42,172 nt of DNA from Pseudomonas sp. KK4 (GCF_001984065.1 NZ_LYVP01000049.1:1-42172); one strand, 5' to 3'; positions 7,598 to 17,149 are shown, counted from the stretch's first letter. Made by a program: numbers and translations. The notes: generated by a model not told the origin, from the sequence alone.

Positions 7598-10500
7598 GTG
7601 CCCGTTCTGCGTCTACCGCATCTCCCTGCCGCGGCAGGTAAACAGCATTGGGGCAACCTGCCCGGTGCTTCCCTGAGCCTGGCCATCGCCGAGGCTGCCA
7701 GCGCTGCCAAGCGCTTTACCCTGCTGCTGACCGCCGACAGCCAAAGTGCCGAACGGCTGGAACAGGAGCTGAGTTTCTTCGCCCCGGAATTGCCCGTACT
7801 GCATTTCCCCGACTGGGAAACCCTGCCCTACGATCTGTTCTCGCCGCACCAGGACATCATTTCCCAGCGCATCTCCGCGCTGTATCGCTTGCCGGAGCTA
7901 AGTCACGGTGTGCTGGTGGTGCCGATCACCACCGCCCTGCACCGCTTGGCACCGACCAGGTTCCTGCTCGGCAGCAGCCTGGTGCTCGATGTCGGCCAGA
8001 AGCTCGATGTCGAGCAAATGCGCACTCGCCTGGAGGCCACCGGTTATCGCTACGTCGACACCGTGTACGAGCATGGTGAATTCACCGTGCGCGGCTCGCT
8101 GATCGACCTGTTCCCGATGGGCAGCAAGCTGCCGTATCGCATCGACCTGTTCGACGACGAAATCGAAACCCTGCGCACCTTCGATCCGGAGAACCAGCGC
8201 TCCATCGACAAGGTCGACTCGGTCAAGCTGCTGCCGGCGAAGGAATTCCCCCTGCAAAAGGAAGCCGTGACCCGTTTCAAGGCGCGCTTCCGCGAGCGCT
8301 TCGACGTCGACTTCCGCCGCTGCCCGATCTTCCAGGACTTGAGCAGCGGAATCACCCCGGCCGGCATCGAGTACTACCTGCCGCTGTTCTTCGAGGAAAC
8401 CTCGACGCTGTTCGATTACCTGCCTCAGGACACCCAGGTGTTCTCGCTGCCGGGCATCGAGCAGGCGGCGGAAAACTTCTGGAACGACGTGCGCAGTCGC
8501 TATGAAGAACGTCGCGTCGATCCGTCCCGTCCTTTATTGCCCCCCGCCGAGTTGTTCCTGCCCGTGGAAGACTGCTTCGCACGCCTGAAGAACTGGCCGC
8601 GAGTCGTCGCCAGCCAACAGGACGTGGAAGCCGGCAGCGGTCGCGAGCGCTTCCCCGCGCGGGAACTGCCGAACCTGGCCATTGAAGCCAAGGCCACCCA
8701 ACCGCTGGCGGCGCTCTCGGAGTTCCTCGACCAGTTCCCGGGGCGCGTGTTGTTCACCGCCGAATCCGCGGGCCGGCGCGAAGTGCTGCTGGAACTGCTC
8801 GAACGCCTGAAACTGCGGCCGAAGACCGTCGACAGCTGGCCCGATTTTGTCGCTGGCAAAGACCGTCTGGCGATCACTATCGCACCACTGGATGAAGGCT
8901 TGCTGCTGGACGATCCGGCCCTGGCCCTGGTGGCCGAAAGCCCGCTGTTCGGCCAGCGCGTGATGCAACGCCGTCGCCGCGAGAAACGCGCCGATGCCAA
9001 CAACGACGCGGTGATCAAGAACCTCACCGAGCTGCGTGAAGGCGCGCCGGTGGTGCACATCGACCACGGTGTCGGCCGTTACCTGGGCCTGGCGACGCTG
9101 GAAATCGACAACCAGGCCGCCGAGTTTCTCGCCCTGGAATACGCCGAGGGCGCCAAGCTCTACGTGCCGGTGGCCAACCTGCACCTGATCGCCCGCTACA
9201 CCGGCAGCGACGATGCCTTGGCCCCGCTGCATCGCCTGGGCTCCGAGACCTGGCAGAAAGCCAAGCGCAAGGCCGCCGAACAAGTGCGCGACGTGGCCGC
9301 GGAATTGCTCGACATTTATGCCCGTCGCGCGGCCCGCGAAGGTTATGCCTTCGCCGACCCGAAAGCCGACTACGCCACCTTCAGCGCCGGTTTCCCGTTC
9401 GAAGAAACGCCCGACCAGCAAACCACCATCGAAGCCGTGCGCGAAGACATGCTCGCGCCCAAGCCGATGGATCGCCTGGTCTGCGGCGACGTGGGCTTCG
9501 GCAAGACCGAAGTGGCCATGCGCGCGGCCTTCATCGCCGTGCACGGCGGCAAGCAGGTGGCGATTCTGGTGCCCACCACGCTGCTGGCCCAGCAACACTA
9601 CAACAGCTTCCGCGACCGCTTCGCCGACTGGCCGGTGACCGTGGAAGTGATGAGCCGCTTCAAGTCGACCAAGGAAGTCAACGCTGCGGTCGCGGATCTG
9701 GCTGAAGGCAAGATCGACATCGTCATCGGCACCCACAAGCTGCTGCAGGACGATGTGAAAATCAAAAACCTGGGCCTGGTGATCATCGACGAAGAGCACC
9801 GCTTCGGTGTGCGCCAGAAAGAACAGCTCAAGGCCCTGCGCAGTGAAGTCGACATCCTTACCCTGACCGCCACGCCGATTCCGCGCACGCTGAACATGGC
9901 AGTGTCGGGCATGCGCGACCTGTCGATCATCGCCACGCCGCCCGCGCGTCGCCTGTCGGTGCGCACCTTCGTCATGGAGCAGAACAAGAGCACGGTCAAG
10001 GAAGCCCTGCTGCGTGAGTTGCTGCGTGGCGGCCAGGTCTACTACCTGCATAACGATGTGAAGACCATCGAGAAATGCGCCGCCGACCTCGCCGAACTGG
10101 TGCCGGAAGCGCGGATCGGCATCGGCCACGGACAGATGCGCGAACGCGAGCTCGAACAGGTGATGAGTGACTTCTATCACAAGCGTTTCAACGTGCTGAT
10201 CGCCTCGACCATCATCGAGACCGGCATCGACGTGCCGAGCGCCAACACCATCATCATCGAGCGCGCTGACAAGTTCGGCCTGGCGCAGCTGCACCAGTTG
10301 CGCGGCCGTGTCGGGCGCAGTCACCACCAGGCTTATGCCTACCTGTTGACGCCGCCGCGCCAGCAAATCACCGCAGACGCGGAAAAGCGCCTGGAAGCGA
10401 TCGCCAATACCCAGGACCTCGGTGCAGGCTTCGTGCTCGCCACCAACGACCTGGAAATCCGCGGCGCCGGCGAATTGCTGGGCGACGGTCAAAGCGGCCA

Positions 10501-11047
10501 GATCCAGGCTGTCGGGTTCACGCTGTACATGGAAATGCTCGAACGCGCCGTGAAGTCGATCCGCAAGGGCGAACAGCCAAACCTCGACCAACCCTTGGGC
10601 GGCGGTCCGGAAGTCAACCTGCGCGTTCCGGCGCTGATTCCCGAAGATTACCTGCCGGACGTTCACGCACGGCTGATCCTCTACAAGCGCATCGCGTCGG
10701 CCACCGACGAGGAAGGCTTGAAGGATCTGCAGGTGGAAATGATCGACCGTTTCGGCCTGCTGCCGGAACCGACCAAGAACCTGATGCGCATCACCGCCTT
10801 GAAATTGCAGGCCGAATTGCTGGGCATCAAGAAGGTCGATGGCGGTCCGCAAGGCGGTCGCGTGGAGTTCGCGACGCAAACCCCGGTCGACCCGCTGACC
10901 CTGATCAAACTGATCCAGAGCCAGCCCAAACGCTACAAATTCGAAGGCGCCACGATATTCAAGTTCATGGTCCCGATGGAGCGCCCGGAAGAGCGCTTTA
11001 ATACAGTAGAGGCGCTGTTCGAGCGCCTCATCCCGAAAACTGCTTGA
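7598..11047 (+). CDS. mfd: Transcription-repair coupling factor Mfd
   Basis: An 1149-residue ATP-dependent DNA translocase that removes RNA polymerase stalled at DNA damage and recruits UvrA. Domain order: a UvrB-like N-terminal module (about 1-340), the RNA polymerase-interacting CarD-like domain (about 480-560, starting VVHIDHGVGRYLG), the RecG-like helicase core with Walker A GDVGFGKTE (about 628-637) and Walker B DEEHRFG, the motif VI block HQLRGRVGRSHHQAYAY, and the C-terminal autoinhibitory D7 domain. Length is normal. The start is GTG at 7598 with a TTGGAGC ribosome-binding site. csiV follows after 10 bases and the SNF2 helicase 10 bases after that, which makes a three-gene operon. Confidence 0.98.
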   Translation: MPVLRLPHLPAAAGKQHWGNLPGASLSLAIAEAASAAKRFTLLLTADSQSAERLEQELSFFAPELPVLHFPDWETLPYDLFSPHQDIISQRISALYRLPELSHGVLVVPITTALHRLAPTRFLLGSSLVLDVGQKLDVEQMRTRLEATGYRYVDTVYEHGEFTVRGSLIDLFPMGSKLPYRIDLFDDEIETLRTFDPENQRSIDKVDSVKLLPAKEFPLQKEAVTRFKARFRERFDVDFRRCPIFQDLSSGITPAGIEYYLPLFFEETSTLFDYLPQDTQVFSLPGIEQAAENFWNDVRSRYEERRVDPSRPLLPPAELFLPVEDCFARLKNWPRVVASQQDVEAGSGRERFPARELPNLAIEAKATQPLAALSEFLDQFPGRVLFTAESAGRREVLLELLERLKLRPKTVDSWPDFVAGKDRLAITIAPLDEGLLLDDPALALVAESPLFGQRVMQRRRREKRADANNDAVIKNLTELREGAPVVHIDHGVGRYLGLATLEIDNQAAEFLALEYAEGAKLYVPVANLHLIARYTGSDDALAPLHRLGSETWQKAKRKAAEQVRDVAAELLDIYARRAAREGYAFADPKADYATFSAGFPFEETPDQQTTIEAVREDMLAPKPMDRLVCGDVGFGKTEVAMRAAFIAVHGGKQVAILVPTTLLAQQHYNSFRDRFADWPVTVEVMSRFKSTKEVNAAVADLAEGKIDIVIGTHKLLQDDVKIKNLGLVIIDEEHRFGVRQKEQLKALRSEVDILTLTATPIPRTLNMAVSGMRDLSIIATPPARRLSVRTFVMEQNKSTVKEALLRELLRGGQVYYLHNDVKTIEKCAADLAELVPEARIGIGHGQMRERELEQVMSDFYHKRFNVLIASTIIETGIDVPSANTIIIERADKFGLAQLHQLRGRVGRSHHQAYAYLLTPPRQQITADAEKRLEAIANTQDLGAGFVLATNDLEIRGAGELLGDGQSGQIQAVGFTLYMEMLERAVKSIRKGEQPNLDQPLGGGPEVNLRVPALIPEDYLPDVHARLILYKRIASATDEEGLKDLQVEMIDRFGLLPEPTKNLMRITALKLQAELLGIKKVDGGPQGGRVEFATQTPVDPLTLIKLIQSQPKRYKFEGATIFKFMVPMERPEERFNTVEALFERLIPKTA

Positions 11048-11057
11048 AGGACGCCGC

Positions 11058-11624
11058 ATGCGCCTGTTTCGCTCACTGACCCTGTTGCTGGCCTTGGTCA
11101 CCCCATCAGTCTTTGCTGATGACCTGTATCAGATTGAAATGATTCTGGTGCGGCAGAATGCCGTGCCGGCAATTGTCAGCCGGGCAGCGCCGGAAGACTG
11201 GGCTGCCGGCGCCCAGCACATCAGCCCTGACAGCCTGCGCACGCCAAGCCTCAACGGCGAAGTGGAAAAGCTTACCGCCAGCAATGAATACACCGTGTTG
11301 CTGCACAAGGCCTGGCAGCAGAACCTTGGCGAGCAAGCCACCAAAATTGCGATCAGCGACGGCAAGGAGCAATTCGGCCAATTCCCCATCGAGGGCACGT
11401 TGAGCATGAAACTGGGGCGCTTCACCGACGTGGACGCCGACTTCTGGGTCAACCAGATCAATGAGGATGGCCTGGTCACCGCCAGCGAGCGCCTGAAGAC
11501 CGAAAGCCATACCAAAAACGGGCAGTTGAACTTCCTCGATGCCGGCCACCTCGGTATGTTGATCAAGATCACCTCGCTGACCGCCCCTGCGCCTCGGCCA
11601 GTCCCCGAAGAAATTCCGGACTGA
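11058..11624 (+). CDS. csiV: CsiV-family periplasmic protein
   Basis: A 188-residue exported protein. A clear signal peptide (MRLFRSLTLLLALVTPSVFA, cleaved about residue 20) is followed by DDLYQIEMILVRQ, which is characteristic of the CsiV family. CsiV proteins are annotated as peptidoglycan-binding partners linked to D-amino-acid or wall regulation in Vibrio; the role in Pseudomonas is not established. The C-terminus is Pro rich (APAPRPVPEEIPD). It lies directly after mfd with a GAAGGA ribosome-binding site, and this mfd-csiV linkage is conserved in pseudomonads (PA3002-PA3003, from memory). Family membership is fairly sure; function is inferred. Confidence 0.8.
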   Translation: MRLFRSLTLLLALVTPSVFADDLYQIEMILVRQNAVPAIVSRAAPEDWAAGAQHISPDSLRTPSLNGEVEKLTASNEYTVLLHKAWQQNLGEQATKIAISDGKEQFGQFPIEGTLSMKLGRFTDVDADFWVNQINEDGLVTASERLKTESHTKNGQLNFLDAGHLGMLIKITSLTAPAPRPVPEEIPD

Positions 11625-11634
11625 TTGAATCCTT

Positions 11635-14337
11635 ATGTCCGCGACCCTGAGCAAACCCCTGGCACCCTCCTGGGTCAGCCGATTCAAGGAACAGAGCCTG
11701 GAACGCGGGCGGCGCTACGCACTGGAAAACCGCGTCAGGATCGTCGAAGTCGGCAATGCAACCATCGTCGCCGCGTGCGAAGGCTCTGGCGGTAACGTTT
11801 ACCGTCAGACCATTCGCCTGCGAGAGTCGGCCAAAGGCACTTTGCTGATGATCGATGCCACCTGCTCCTGCCCGGTACACAGCAACTGCAAGCATTGCGC
11901 AGCCGTCTTGTTGCAAGTGCAGGAGACCCTCGACTACCCCGCCGCCGCCAAAGACGCCGAACTGCTGGAAAAACTCCAGGCCGTGCTGGAAAACCGCAGC
12001 CCGAAGGCGCCACCGCAAGTCATGGTGGACAATGTGCAACCGGTGCCGCGCCTGTGGCTGGCGAGCATCGAGTTCAGTGCGTTTGAACCGCGCAACGGAC
12101 GCATGCAACGATACATACAGCACCGTGCGGCGCTGTCCTTCAGCTATCTGGACGAATACGTTTCAGGACAGAAAAATTCCGACATCCTGATTCGCCAGGA
12201 AACACAGACACTGCGGATAAAACGTCACCCGGACGTGGAACAGTCCTACAGGGAACAGCTGCGAATCCTCGGTTTCAAGATCGCCACCCGGCAAAGCAAG
12301 GCGTTGCCCGAAAGCGCCGGCGAACTGTTCGAAATGGTCAATGACAGTGCCTGGCTGACCTTCACCTTGAATGAACTGCCAAAGCTGCGCAGCCAGGGTT
12401 GGGAGTTGCAGATCAACGAGGACTTCGGCTTCGACCTGACAGCCGTGGACGACTGGTACGCCACGGTCGAGCAGGCGCCGGAGCGCGACTGGTTTGATCT
12501 GGAGCTGGGGATCATCGTCAACGGCGAGCGCCTGAGCCTGCTGCCGATTCTGCTGAACCTGATGCGCTCGCATACCGAGATCCTCAACCCCGAGCGCCTG
12601 GCCCGCCGTCGCGACGACGAACTGATCCTGGTGAACATTCCCAATCGCCCGAACTCCGAGCACGGTCCGCTGCAAGTCGCCCTGCCCTTCGGCCGCCTGA
12701 AGCCGGTACTGGCGACACTCGGCGAGTTCTATCTGCAAGAGCCCGGCGAAACCACACTGCGCTTGAGCAAGGCTGACGCTACCCGCCTGAACCCGCTGGA
12801 AGATCTGCCACTGCTCTGGGAAGGCGGCGAGCAGATCCGTACCTTTGCCCAGCGACTGCGCGACATCAAGGACTACACCGCCACCGTGCCGGAAGGCTTG
12901 AACGCGACACTGCGCCCCTATCAGCTGGAAGGTTTGAGCTGGATGCAGTCGCTGCGGCAGCTGGAGGTGGGCGGGATTCTCGCGGACGACATGGGCCTGG
13001 GTAAAACCCTGCAGACCCTGGCGCACGTTCTGACAGAAAAGAACGCCGGGCGCCTCGACCGGCCGTGCATGGTGGTGATGCCCACCAGCCTGATTCCCAA
13101 CTGGCTCGACGAAGCGGCGCACTTCACCCCGCAACTCAAAGTGCTGGCGCTGTACGGCGCCAGTCGCAAAAAGCACTTCGAGCACCTGGCCGACTACGAC
13201 CTGATCCTGACCACCTACGCGTTGCTGCCCAAGGATGTCGAGCGCCTGGCTGCACAGCCGCTGCACGTGCTGGTGCTGGACGAGGCGCAGTACATCAAGA
13301 ACCCCAACAGCAAGGCCGCCCAGGCCGCCCGCGAGCTGAATGCCCGCCAGCGCCTGTGCCTGAGTGGCACGCCGCTGGAGAATCACCTGGGAGAGTTGTG
13401 GTCGCTGTTCCACTTCCTGCTGCCGGGCTGGCTCGGCGACGTGAAAAGCTTCAACCGCGATTACCGGGTGCCGATTGAAAAGCGCACCAGCGAGGTAAGA
13501 CTTCAGCACCTCAACGGTCGGATCAAACCCTTCCTGCTGCGTCGGACCAAAGAGCAGGTGGCCACCGAGCTGCCGCCGAAAACCGAAATCATTCATTGGG
13601 TCGAACTCAACGAAGCCCAGCGCGACGTGTACGAAACCATGCGCCTGGCCATGGACAAGAAAGTCCGCGACGAGATCACCCGCAAAGGCGTGGCCCGCAG
13701 CCAGATCATCATCCTCGAGGCGCTGCTGAAACTGCGTCAGGTGTGCTGCGATTTGCGCCTGGTCAACGATGCTGCCCTTCCCGCTCGCGGCAGCACCTCA
13801 GGCAAGCTCGACAGCCTGATGGAAATGCTCGAAGAGTTGTTTGAAGAAGGCCGGCGCATCCTGCTGTTCTCGCAGTTCACCTCAATGTTGTCGCTGATCG
13901 AGGACGAACTGAACAAACGCGGCGTCGCCTACGCACTGCTCACCGGGCAGACCCGCGACCGCCGCACGCCGGTGAAGGATTTCCAGAGCGGCAAACGTCA
14001 GATTTTTCTGATCAGCCTGAAGGCCGGTGGCGTCGGCCTCAACCTGACCGAAGCCGATACCGTGATTCACTACGACCCGTGGTGGAACCCGGCGACGGAA
14101 AACCAGGCAACCGATCGCGCGTATCGCATCGGCCAGGAGAAACCGGTGTTCGTCTACAAGCTGATCGCCCGAGGTACGGTGGAAGAGAAGATTCAGCATC
14201 TGCAGAAAGAAAAGTCTGACTTGGCGGCTGGGGTGCTGGATGGACGTCAGGCGGGGGACTGGAAGCTGCAGAATGATGATATCGAGGCGTTGTTTGCGCC
14301 GTTGCCGGATAAGCTGGAGAAGCTGGAGAAGCGTTGA
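11635..14337 (+). CDS. SWIM zinc-finger SNF2/RapA-type helicase
   Basis: A 900-residue superfamily 2 DNA translocase. The N-terminal SWIM zinc finger (CSCPVHSNCKHC, about residues 77-88) is a DNA- or protein-binding module. The SNF2 core has Walker A DDMGLGKTLQT (about 450-460), Walker B DEAQ (about 549) and the SNF2 motif LCLSGTPLENHLGELWSLF. The second RecA lobe contains LLFSQFTSML, SLKAGGVGLNLTEADTVIHYDPWWNP and the final arginine motif QATDRAYRIGQ. Bacterial relatives are remodelers of RNA polymerase or DNA complexes of unproven role. It is tightly coupled to mfd and csiV (10-base gap). In PAO1 as I remember it, no such gene sits between csiV and mtnP, so this may be a lineage-specific insertion into the operon. 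Confidence 0.92.
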   Translation: MSATLSKPLAPSWVSRFKEQSLERGRRYALENRVRIVEVGNATIVAACEGSGGNVYRQTIRLRESAKGTLLMIDATCSCPVHSNCKHCAAVLLQVQETLDYPAAAKDAELLEKLQAVLENRSPKAPPQVMVDNVQPVPRLWLASIEFSAFEPRNGRMQRYIQHRAALSFSYLDEYVSGQKNSDILIRQETQTLRIKRHPDVEQSYREQLRILGFKIATRQSKALPESAGELFEMVNDSAWLTFTLNELPKLRSQGWELQINEDFGFDLTAVDDWYATVEQAPERDWFDLELGIIVNGERLSLLPILLNLMRSHTEILNPERLARRRDDELILVNIPNRPNSEHGPLQVALPFGRLKPVLATLGEFYLQEPGETTLRLSKADATRLNPLEDLPLLWEGGEQIRTFAQRLRDIKDYTATVPEGLNATLRPYQLEGLSWMQSLRQLEVGGILADDMGLGKTLQTLAHVLTEKNAGRLDRPCMVVMPTSLIPNWLDEAAHFTPQLKVLALYGASRKKHFEHLADYDLILTTYALLPKDVERLAAQPLHVLVLDEAQYIKNPNSKAAQAARELNARQRLCLSGTPLENHLGELWSLFHFLLPGWLGDVKSFNRDYRVPIEKRTSEVRLQHLNGRIKPFLLRRTKEQVATELPPKTEIIHWVELNEAQRDVYETMRLAMDKKVRDEITRKGVARSQIIILEALLKLRQVCCDLRLVNDAALPARGSTSGKLDSLMEMLEELFEEGRRILLFSQFTSMLSLIEDELNKRGVAYALLTGQTRDRRTPVKDFQSGKRQIFLISLKAGGVGLNLTEADTVIHYDPWWNPATENQATDRAYRIGQEKPVFVYKLIARGTVEEKIQHLQKEKSDLAAGVLDGRQAGDWKLQNDDIEALFAPLPDKLEKLEKR

Positions 14338-14358
14338 GCCTGGTGGGTCCCTGTCAAA

Positions 14359-14455
14359 GCGCTTTCGCGAGCAAGCCCGCTCCCACAGGTCTTGAGTCGA
14401 TTTGCAACATTGGTGATCGACTCGAAGCCTGTAGGAGCGAGGCTTGCCCGCGATG
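14359..14455. repeat. Two REP sequences of different types
   Basis: A type A REP in reverse orientation (about 14359-14388, CTTTCGCGAGCAAGCCCGCT) and a type B REP in forward orientation (about 14429-14455, TGTAGGAGCGAGGCTTGCC) lie 40 bases apart, between the convergent helicase and mtnP genes. Confidence 0.85.
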
Positions 14456-14480
14456 AAGTCCACTCGGGCTTGAGCCGAAC

Positions 14481-15218
14481 TCAGCCCATGAGCACCCGCG
14501 CCAGCGTCGATTTCACCTTGCCCATCCCATCGTGCAATGCCTGCTCGATCTCGGCCATGGTAATCACCGCCGTCGACTTGCCTGCCGCCGGGTTCACCAC
14601 CAACGCCAGACAGGCATAATCCAGTTCCAGCTCACGGGCCAGTGCCGCTTCGGGCATGCCGGTCATGCCGACGATATCGCAACCGTCACGCTCCAGGCGG
14701 GCGATTTCAGCCACGGTTTCCAGGCGTGGCCCCTGGGTGCAGGCATACACGCCTTGGCTGCTGTAACCCACACCTTCAGCGGCCAGTGCCGCGATCAGTT
14801 GCTGACGCAGTGGCTCGCTGTACGGGTAACTGAAATCGATGTGGGTGACCTGATCCAGGTCGTCAGCGAAATAGGTGTGCTCGCGGCCACTGGTGTAGTC
14901 GATCAATTGATGCGGCACGCAGAAATGCCCGGTGCCCATCGCGGCGTGAATCCCGCCTACGGCATTGACTGCCAGAATCGCCTCAGCCCCAGCCTGCTTC
15001 AACGCCCAGAGGTTGGCACGGTAGTTCACCTGATGCGGCGGGAAACGGTGCGGATGGCCGTGACGGGCAAGGAACAGCACTTCCTTGCCGGCGTATTCGC
15101 CGATCTGCACGTCGGCCGAAGGCGCGCCGTAGGGGGTGTCGACCGCCAGTGACTGACGGATGCTCAGGCCTTCGAGCTGAGTCAGGCCGGTACCACCGAT
15201 AATCGCGTAAACCGTCAT
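14481..15218 (-). CDS. mtnP: S-methyl-5'-thioinosine phosphorylase
   Basis: A 245-residue purine nucleoside phosphorylase of the MTAP/PNP family. In P. aeruginosa the homologue (PA3004) acts on methylthioinosine, formed by deamination of methylthioadenosine, to release hypoxanthine and methylthioribose-1-phosphate for methionine salvage (established for that family member). Visible motifs are IIGGTGL (residues about 6-12, phosphate loop), FLARHGHPHRFPPHQVNYRAN (about 49-69), AVNAVGG (84-90) and TQGPRLET...GCDIVGMTGMPEAALARE (about 160-195). It lies 12 bases downstream of nagZ and is probably co-transcribed. Substrate preference is inferred from genus and context; the symbol follows genus usage. 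Confidence 0.9.
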   Translation of the reverse strand: MTVYAIIGGTGLTQLEGLSIRQSLAVDTPYGAPSADVQIGEYAGKEVLFLARHGHPHRFPPHQVNYRANLWALKQAGAEAILAVNAVGGIHAAMGTGHFCVPHQLIDYTSGREHTYFADDLDQVTHIDFSYPYSEPLRQQLIAALAAEGVGYSSQGVYACTQGPRLETVAEIARLERDGCDIVGMTGMPEAALARELELDYACLALVVNPAAGKSTAVITMAEIEQALHDGMGKVKSTLARVLMG

Positions 15219-15230
15219 AACGAACTGTCC

Positions 15231-16241
15231 TTAATCAATCAATTGAGCGTCTTTGAGCGCGCCAATGGCAGCCAGCCAGCGCGGGTCTTGACGGTATTCG
15301 GTGCTGGCAAACGACTGGCCGCGCATCCGTGCGATGCGTGCCGATGGCTTGACCTTCAATCGCTGGGCGGCGCTCAGGGCCAGTTCGGCGGCCCCACGGT
15401 CGTTGCACACCAGGCCCATGTCGCAACCGGCTGTGAGCGCGGCCTCAATGCGACTGGCGGCGTCGCCCACCACATGCGCGCCGGCCATGGACAGGTCATC
15501 GCTGAAAATCACCCCGTCGAATTGCAACTCGCCGCGCAGAATGTCCTGCAGCCAGCGACGGGAGAACCCGGCGGGCTGGGTATCGACTTGCGGGTAGATC
15601 ACATGAGCCGGCATGACGGCGGCCAGTTGCTTGCTCAATTTGGCGAAAGGCACCAAATCGTTGACGCGGATTTCGTCCAGGCTACGTTCATCGTTCGGGA
15701 TTGCCACGTGGGAATCCGCCTCGGCCCAGCCGTGACCGGGGAAATGCTTGCCGGTCGCCGCCATGCCAGCGCTGTTCATGCCACGGATGAATGCACCGGC
15801 CAACAGCGCGGCACGCTCGGGATCGCCTTCAAAGGAGCGGGTCCCCACCACAGCGCTGCGCTGGTAGTCGAGGTCCAGCACCGGGGCAAAACTCAGGTCC
15901 AGACCGACAGCCAGCACTTCGGTGGCCATGATCCAGCCACATTGCTCGGCCAGGTACTCGGCATTTTGATTGTCGGCAATGGCGCGCATAGCCGGCAGGC
16001 GCACGAAACCCTGGCGAAGGCGCTGAACCCGCCCACCTTCCTGGTCCACCGCCAGCAGAAGATCGGGGCGAATGGCACGAATCGCCGCGCTCAACTCGCG
16101 GACCTGGCGCGGGTGCTCGATATTGCGGGCAAAAATGATCAGACCGCCCACTTCGGGTTGGCGCAACAATTGGCGATCTTCGGCCGTCAGCCAGGTACCG
16201 GCGACGTCCACCATCAACGAGCCTTGCAGGCCAGCAGTCAT
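15231..16241 (-). CDS. nagZ: Beta-N-acetylhexosaminidase NagZ
   Basis: A 336-residue cytoplasmic glycoside hydrolase of family 3. It removes GlcNAc from anhydromuropeptides in cell-wall recycling and thereby makes the signal that induces AmpC through AmpR. The protein begins LQGSLMVDVAGTWLT. It has the substrate-binding KHFPGHG block (about residues 163-169), the catalytic flexible-loop motif AEADSHVAIPNDERSL and the nucleophile region GVIFSDDLSMAGAH (about 239-252). The ATG at 16241 follows AAAGGAAT; the frame is open upstream to 16274. No signal peptide. It lies between psrA (158-base gap) and mtnP. Confidence 0.97.
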   Translation of the reverse strand: MTAGLQGSLMVDVAGTWLTAEDRQLLRQPEVGGLIIFARNIEHPRQVRELSAAIRAIRPDLLLAVDQEGGRVQRLRQGFVRLPAMRAIADNQNAEYLAEQCGWIMATEVLAVGLDLSFAPVLDLDYQRSAVVGTRSFEGDPERAALLAGAFIRGMNSAGMAATGKHFPGHGWAEADSHVAIPNDERSLDEIRVNDLVPFAKLSKQLAAVMPAHVIYPQVDTQPAGFSRRWLQDILRGELQFDGVIFSDDLSMAGAHVVGDAASRIEAALTAGCDMGLVCNDRGAAELALSAAQRLKVKPSARIARMRGQSFASTEYRQDPRWLAAIGALKDAQLID

Positions 16242-16399
16242 AGGGATTCCTTTATAGCGATGAATCCGACCCACAAGGATTCGCCACCGCAGGCAGTGCC
16301 CGGCAGGTCGGAGATATCAATGGGAAACGGATTCAGAACGAGAGTCGGCATGGGCGGCTAGCTTAACGGATGTCAGCTGCCGCGCCCACCCGTGTGCGG

Positions 16400-17107
16400 T
16401 CAAACCTTGGCGGCGACCGGTGTCGACTTGCTGCGCGGACGCAATTGCGCCGCCGCCATGGCCGTGTCGGTGACACCGGACTCGGCACGCATGCCAGCGG
16501 CGAGGAAAGGCACCATCAGACGCATGACCTGTTCGATCGAGGTGTTTACCCCGAAGTCGGTTTCGGCAATCGCCCGCAAGGCCTTGATCCCGGACATGCT
16601 GAACGCCGCGGCGCCAAGCATGAAGTGCACGCGCCAGAACAGCTCGATCGGAGGAATGCGCGGTGCGGCTTCGTTGACCAGCATCATGTAGCGGCGGAAC
16701 ACCTTGCCGTACATGTCTTCGAGATAACGACGCAGGTGTCCCTGGCTCTGACTGAAGGCCAGGCCAAGCAAACGCATGAAGATGGACAGGTCGTTGCCGC
16801 TGCGGGGCTGAACCACCAAGGCCTGTTCGACGAGGATTTCCAGCAGTTCCTCGAGGCTTGGCTTGACTTCGGGCTTGGCCTGGCGCCGCTCCAGCTCTTT
16901 ATCGAGGCTGATGCAGAACGGACCGAGAAAACGCGAAAACACCGCTTGGATCAACGCCTTCTTCGATCCGAAGTGATAGTTCACCGCTGCCAGGTTGACA
17001 CCGGCCTTGCTGGTGATCAGACGCAACGAGGTTTCGGCGAAACCTTTTTCCGCGAACAGCTGCTCGGCAGCATCGAGAATGCGTTCAACGGTTTCCGACT
17101 GGGCCAT
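16400..17107 (-). CDS. psrA: TetR-family fatty-acid-responsive regulator PsrA
   Basis: A 235-residue TetR repressor. The N-terminal helix-turn-helix (about residues 8-52) contains AEQLFAEKGFAETSLRLITSKAGVNLAAVNYHFGSKKAL, an almost canonical TetR signature. The C-terminal ligand-binding part ends in a basic tail. In Pseudomonas PsrA senses long-chain fatty acids, activates rpoS, and represses itself and fadBA5 (established in P. aeruginosa and P. putida). The ATG at 17107 has a GGAG ribosome-binding site. Upstream are two perfect palindromes of the PsrA consensus, so autorepression is very likely. It is divergent from lexA. Confidence 0.95.
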   Translation of the reverse strand: MAQSETVERILDAAEQLFAEKGFAETSLRLITSKAGVNLAAVNYHFGSKKALIQAVFSRFLGPFCISLDKELERRQAKPEVKPSLEELLEILVEQALVVQPRSGNDLSIFMRLLGLAFSQSQGHLRRYLEDMYGKVFRRYMMLVNEAAPRIPPIELFWRVHFMLGAAAFSMSGIKALRAIAETDFGVNTSIEQVMRLMVPFLAAGMRAESGVTDTAMAAAQLRPRSKSTPVAAKV

Positions 17108-17122
17108 GGCTACTCCGCCTGA

Positions 17123-17149
17123 CAAACACTTGTTTGAAACATACGTTTC
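17123..17149. promoter_or_regulatory. Double PsrA operator
   Basis: Two perfect 14-base palindromes of the published PsrA form (G/C)AAAC-N2-4-GTTT(G/C): CAAACACTTGTTTG at 17123-17136 and GAAACATACGTTTC at 17136-17149. They share the G at 17136. The nearer one starts 16 bases upstream of the psrA ATG, so bound PsrA would cover the promoter or leader. Confidence 0.88.

Noticed and set aside
8534..11101. Very long open frame (855 codons) on the strand opposite mfd
   Set aside because: It mirrors a high-GC coding gene codon for codon, lacks any recognisable domain and is rich in His, Gln, Gly and Val typical of antisense shadow frames.
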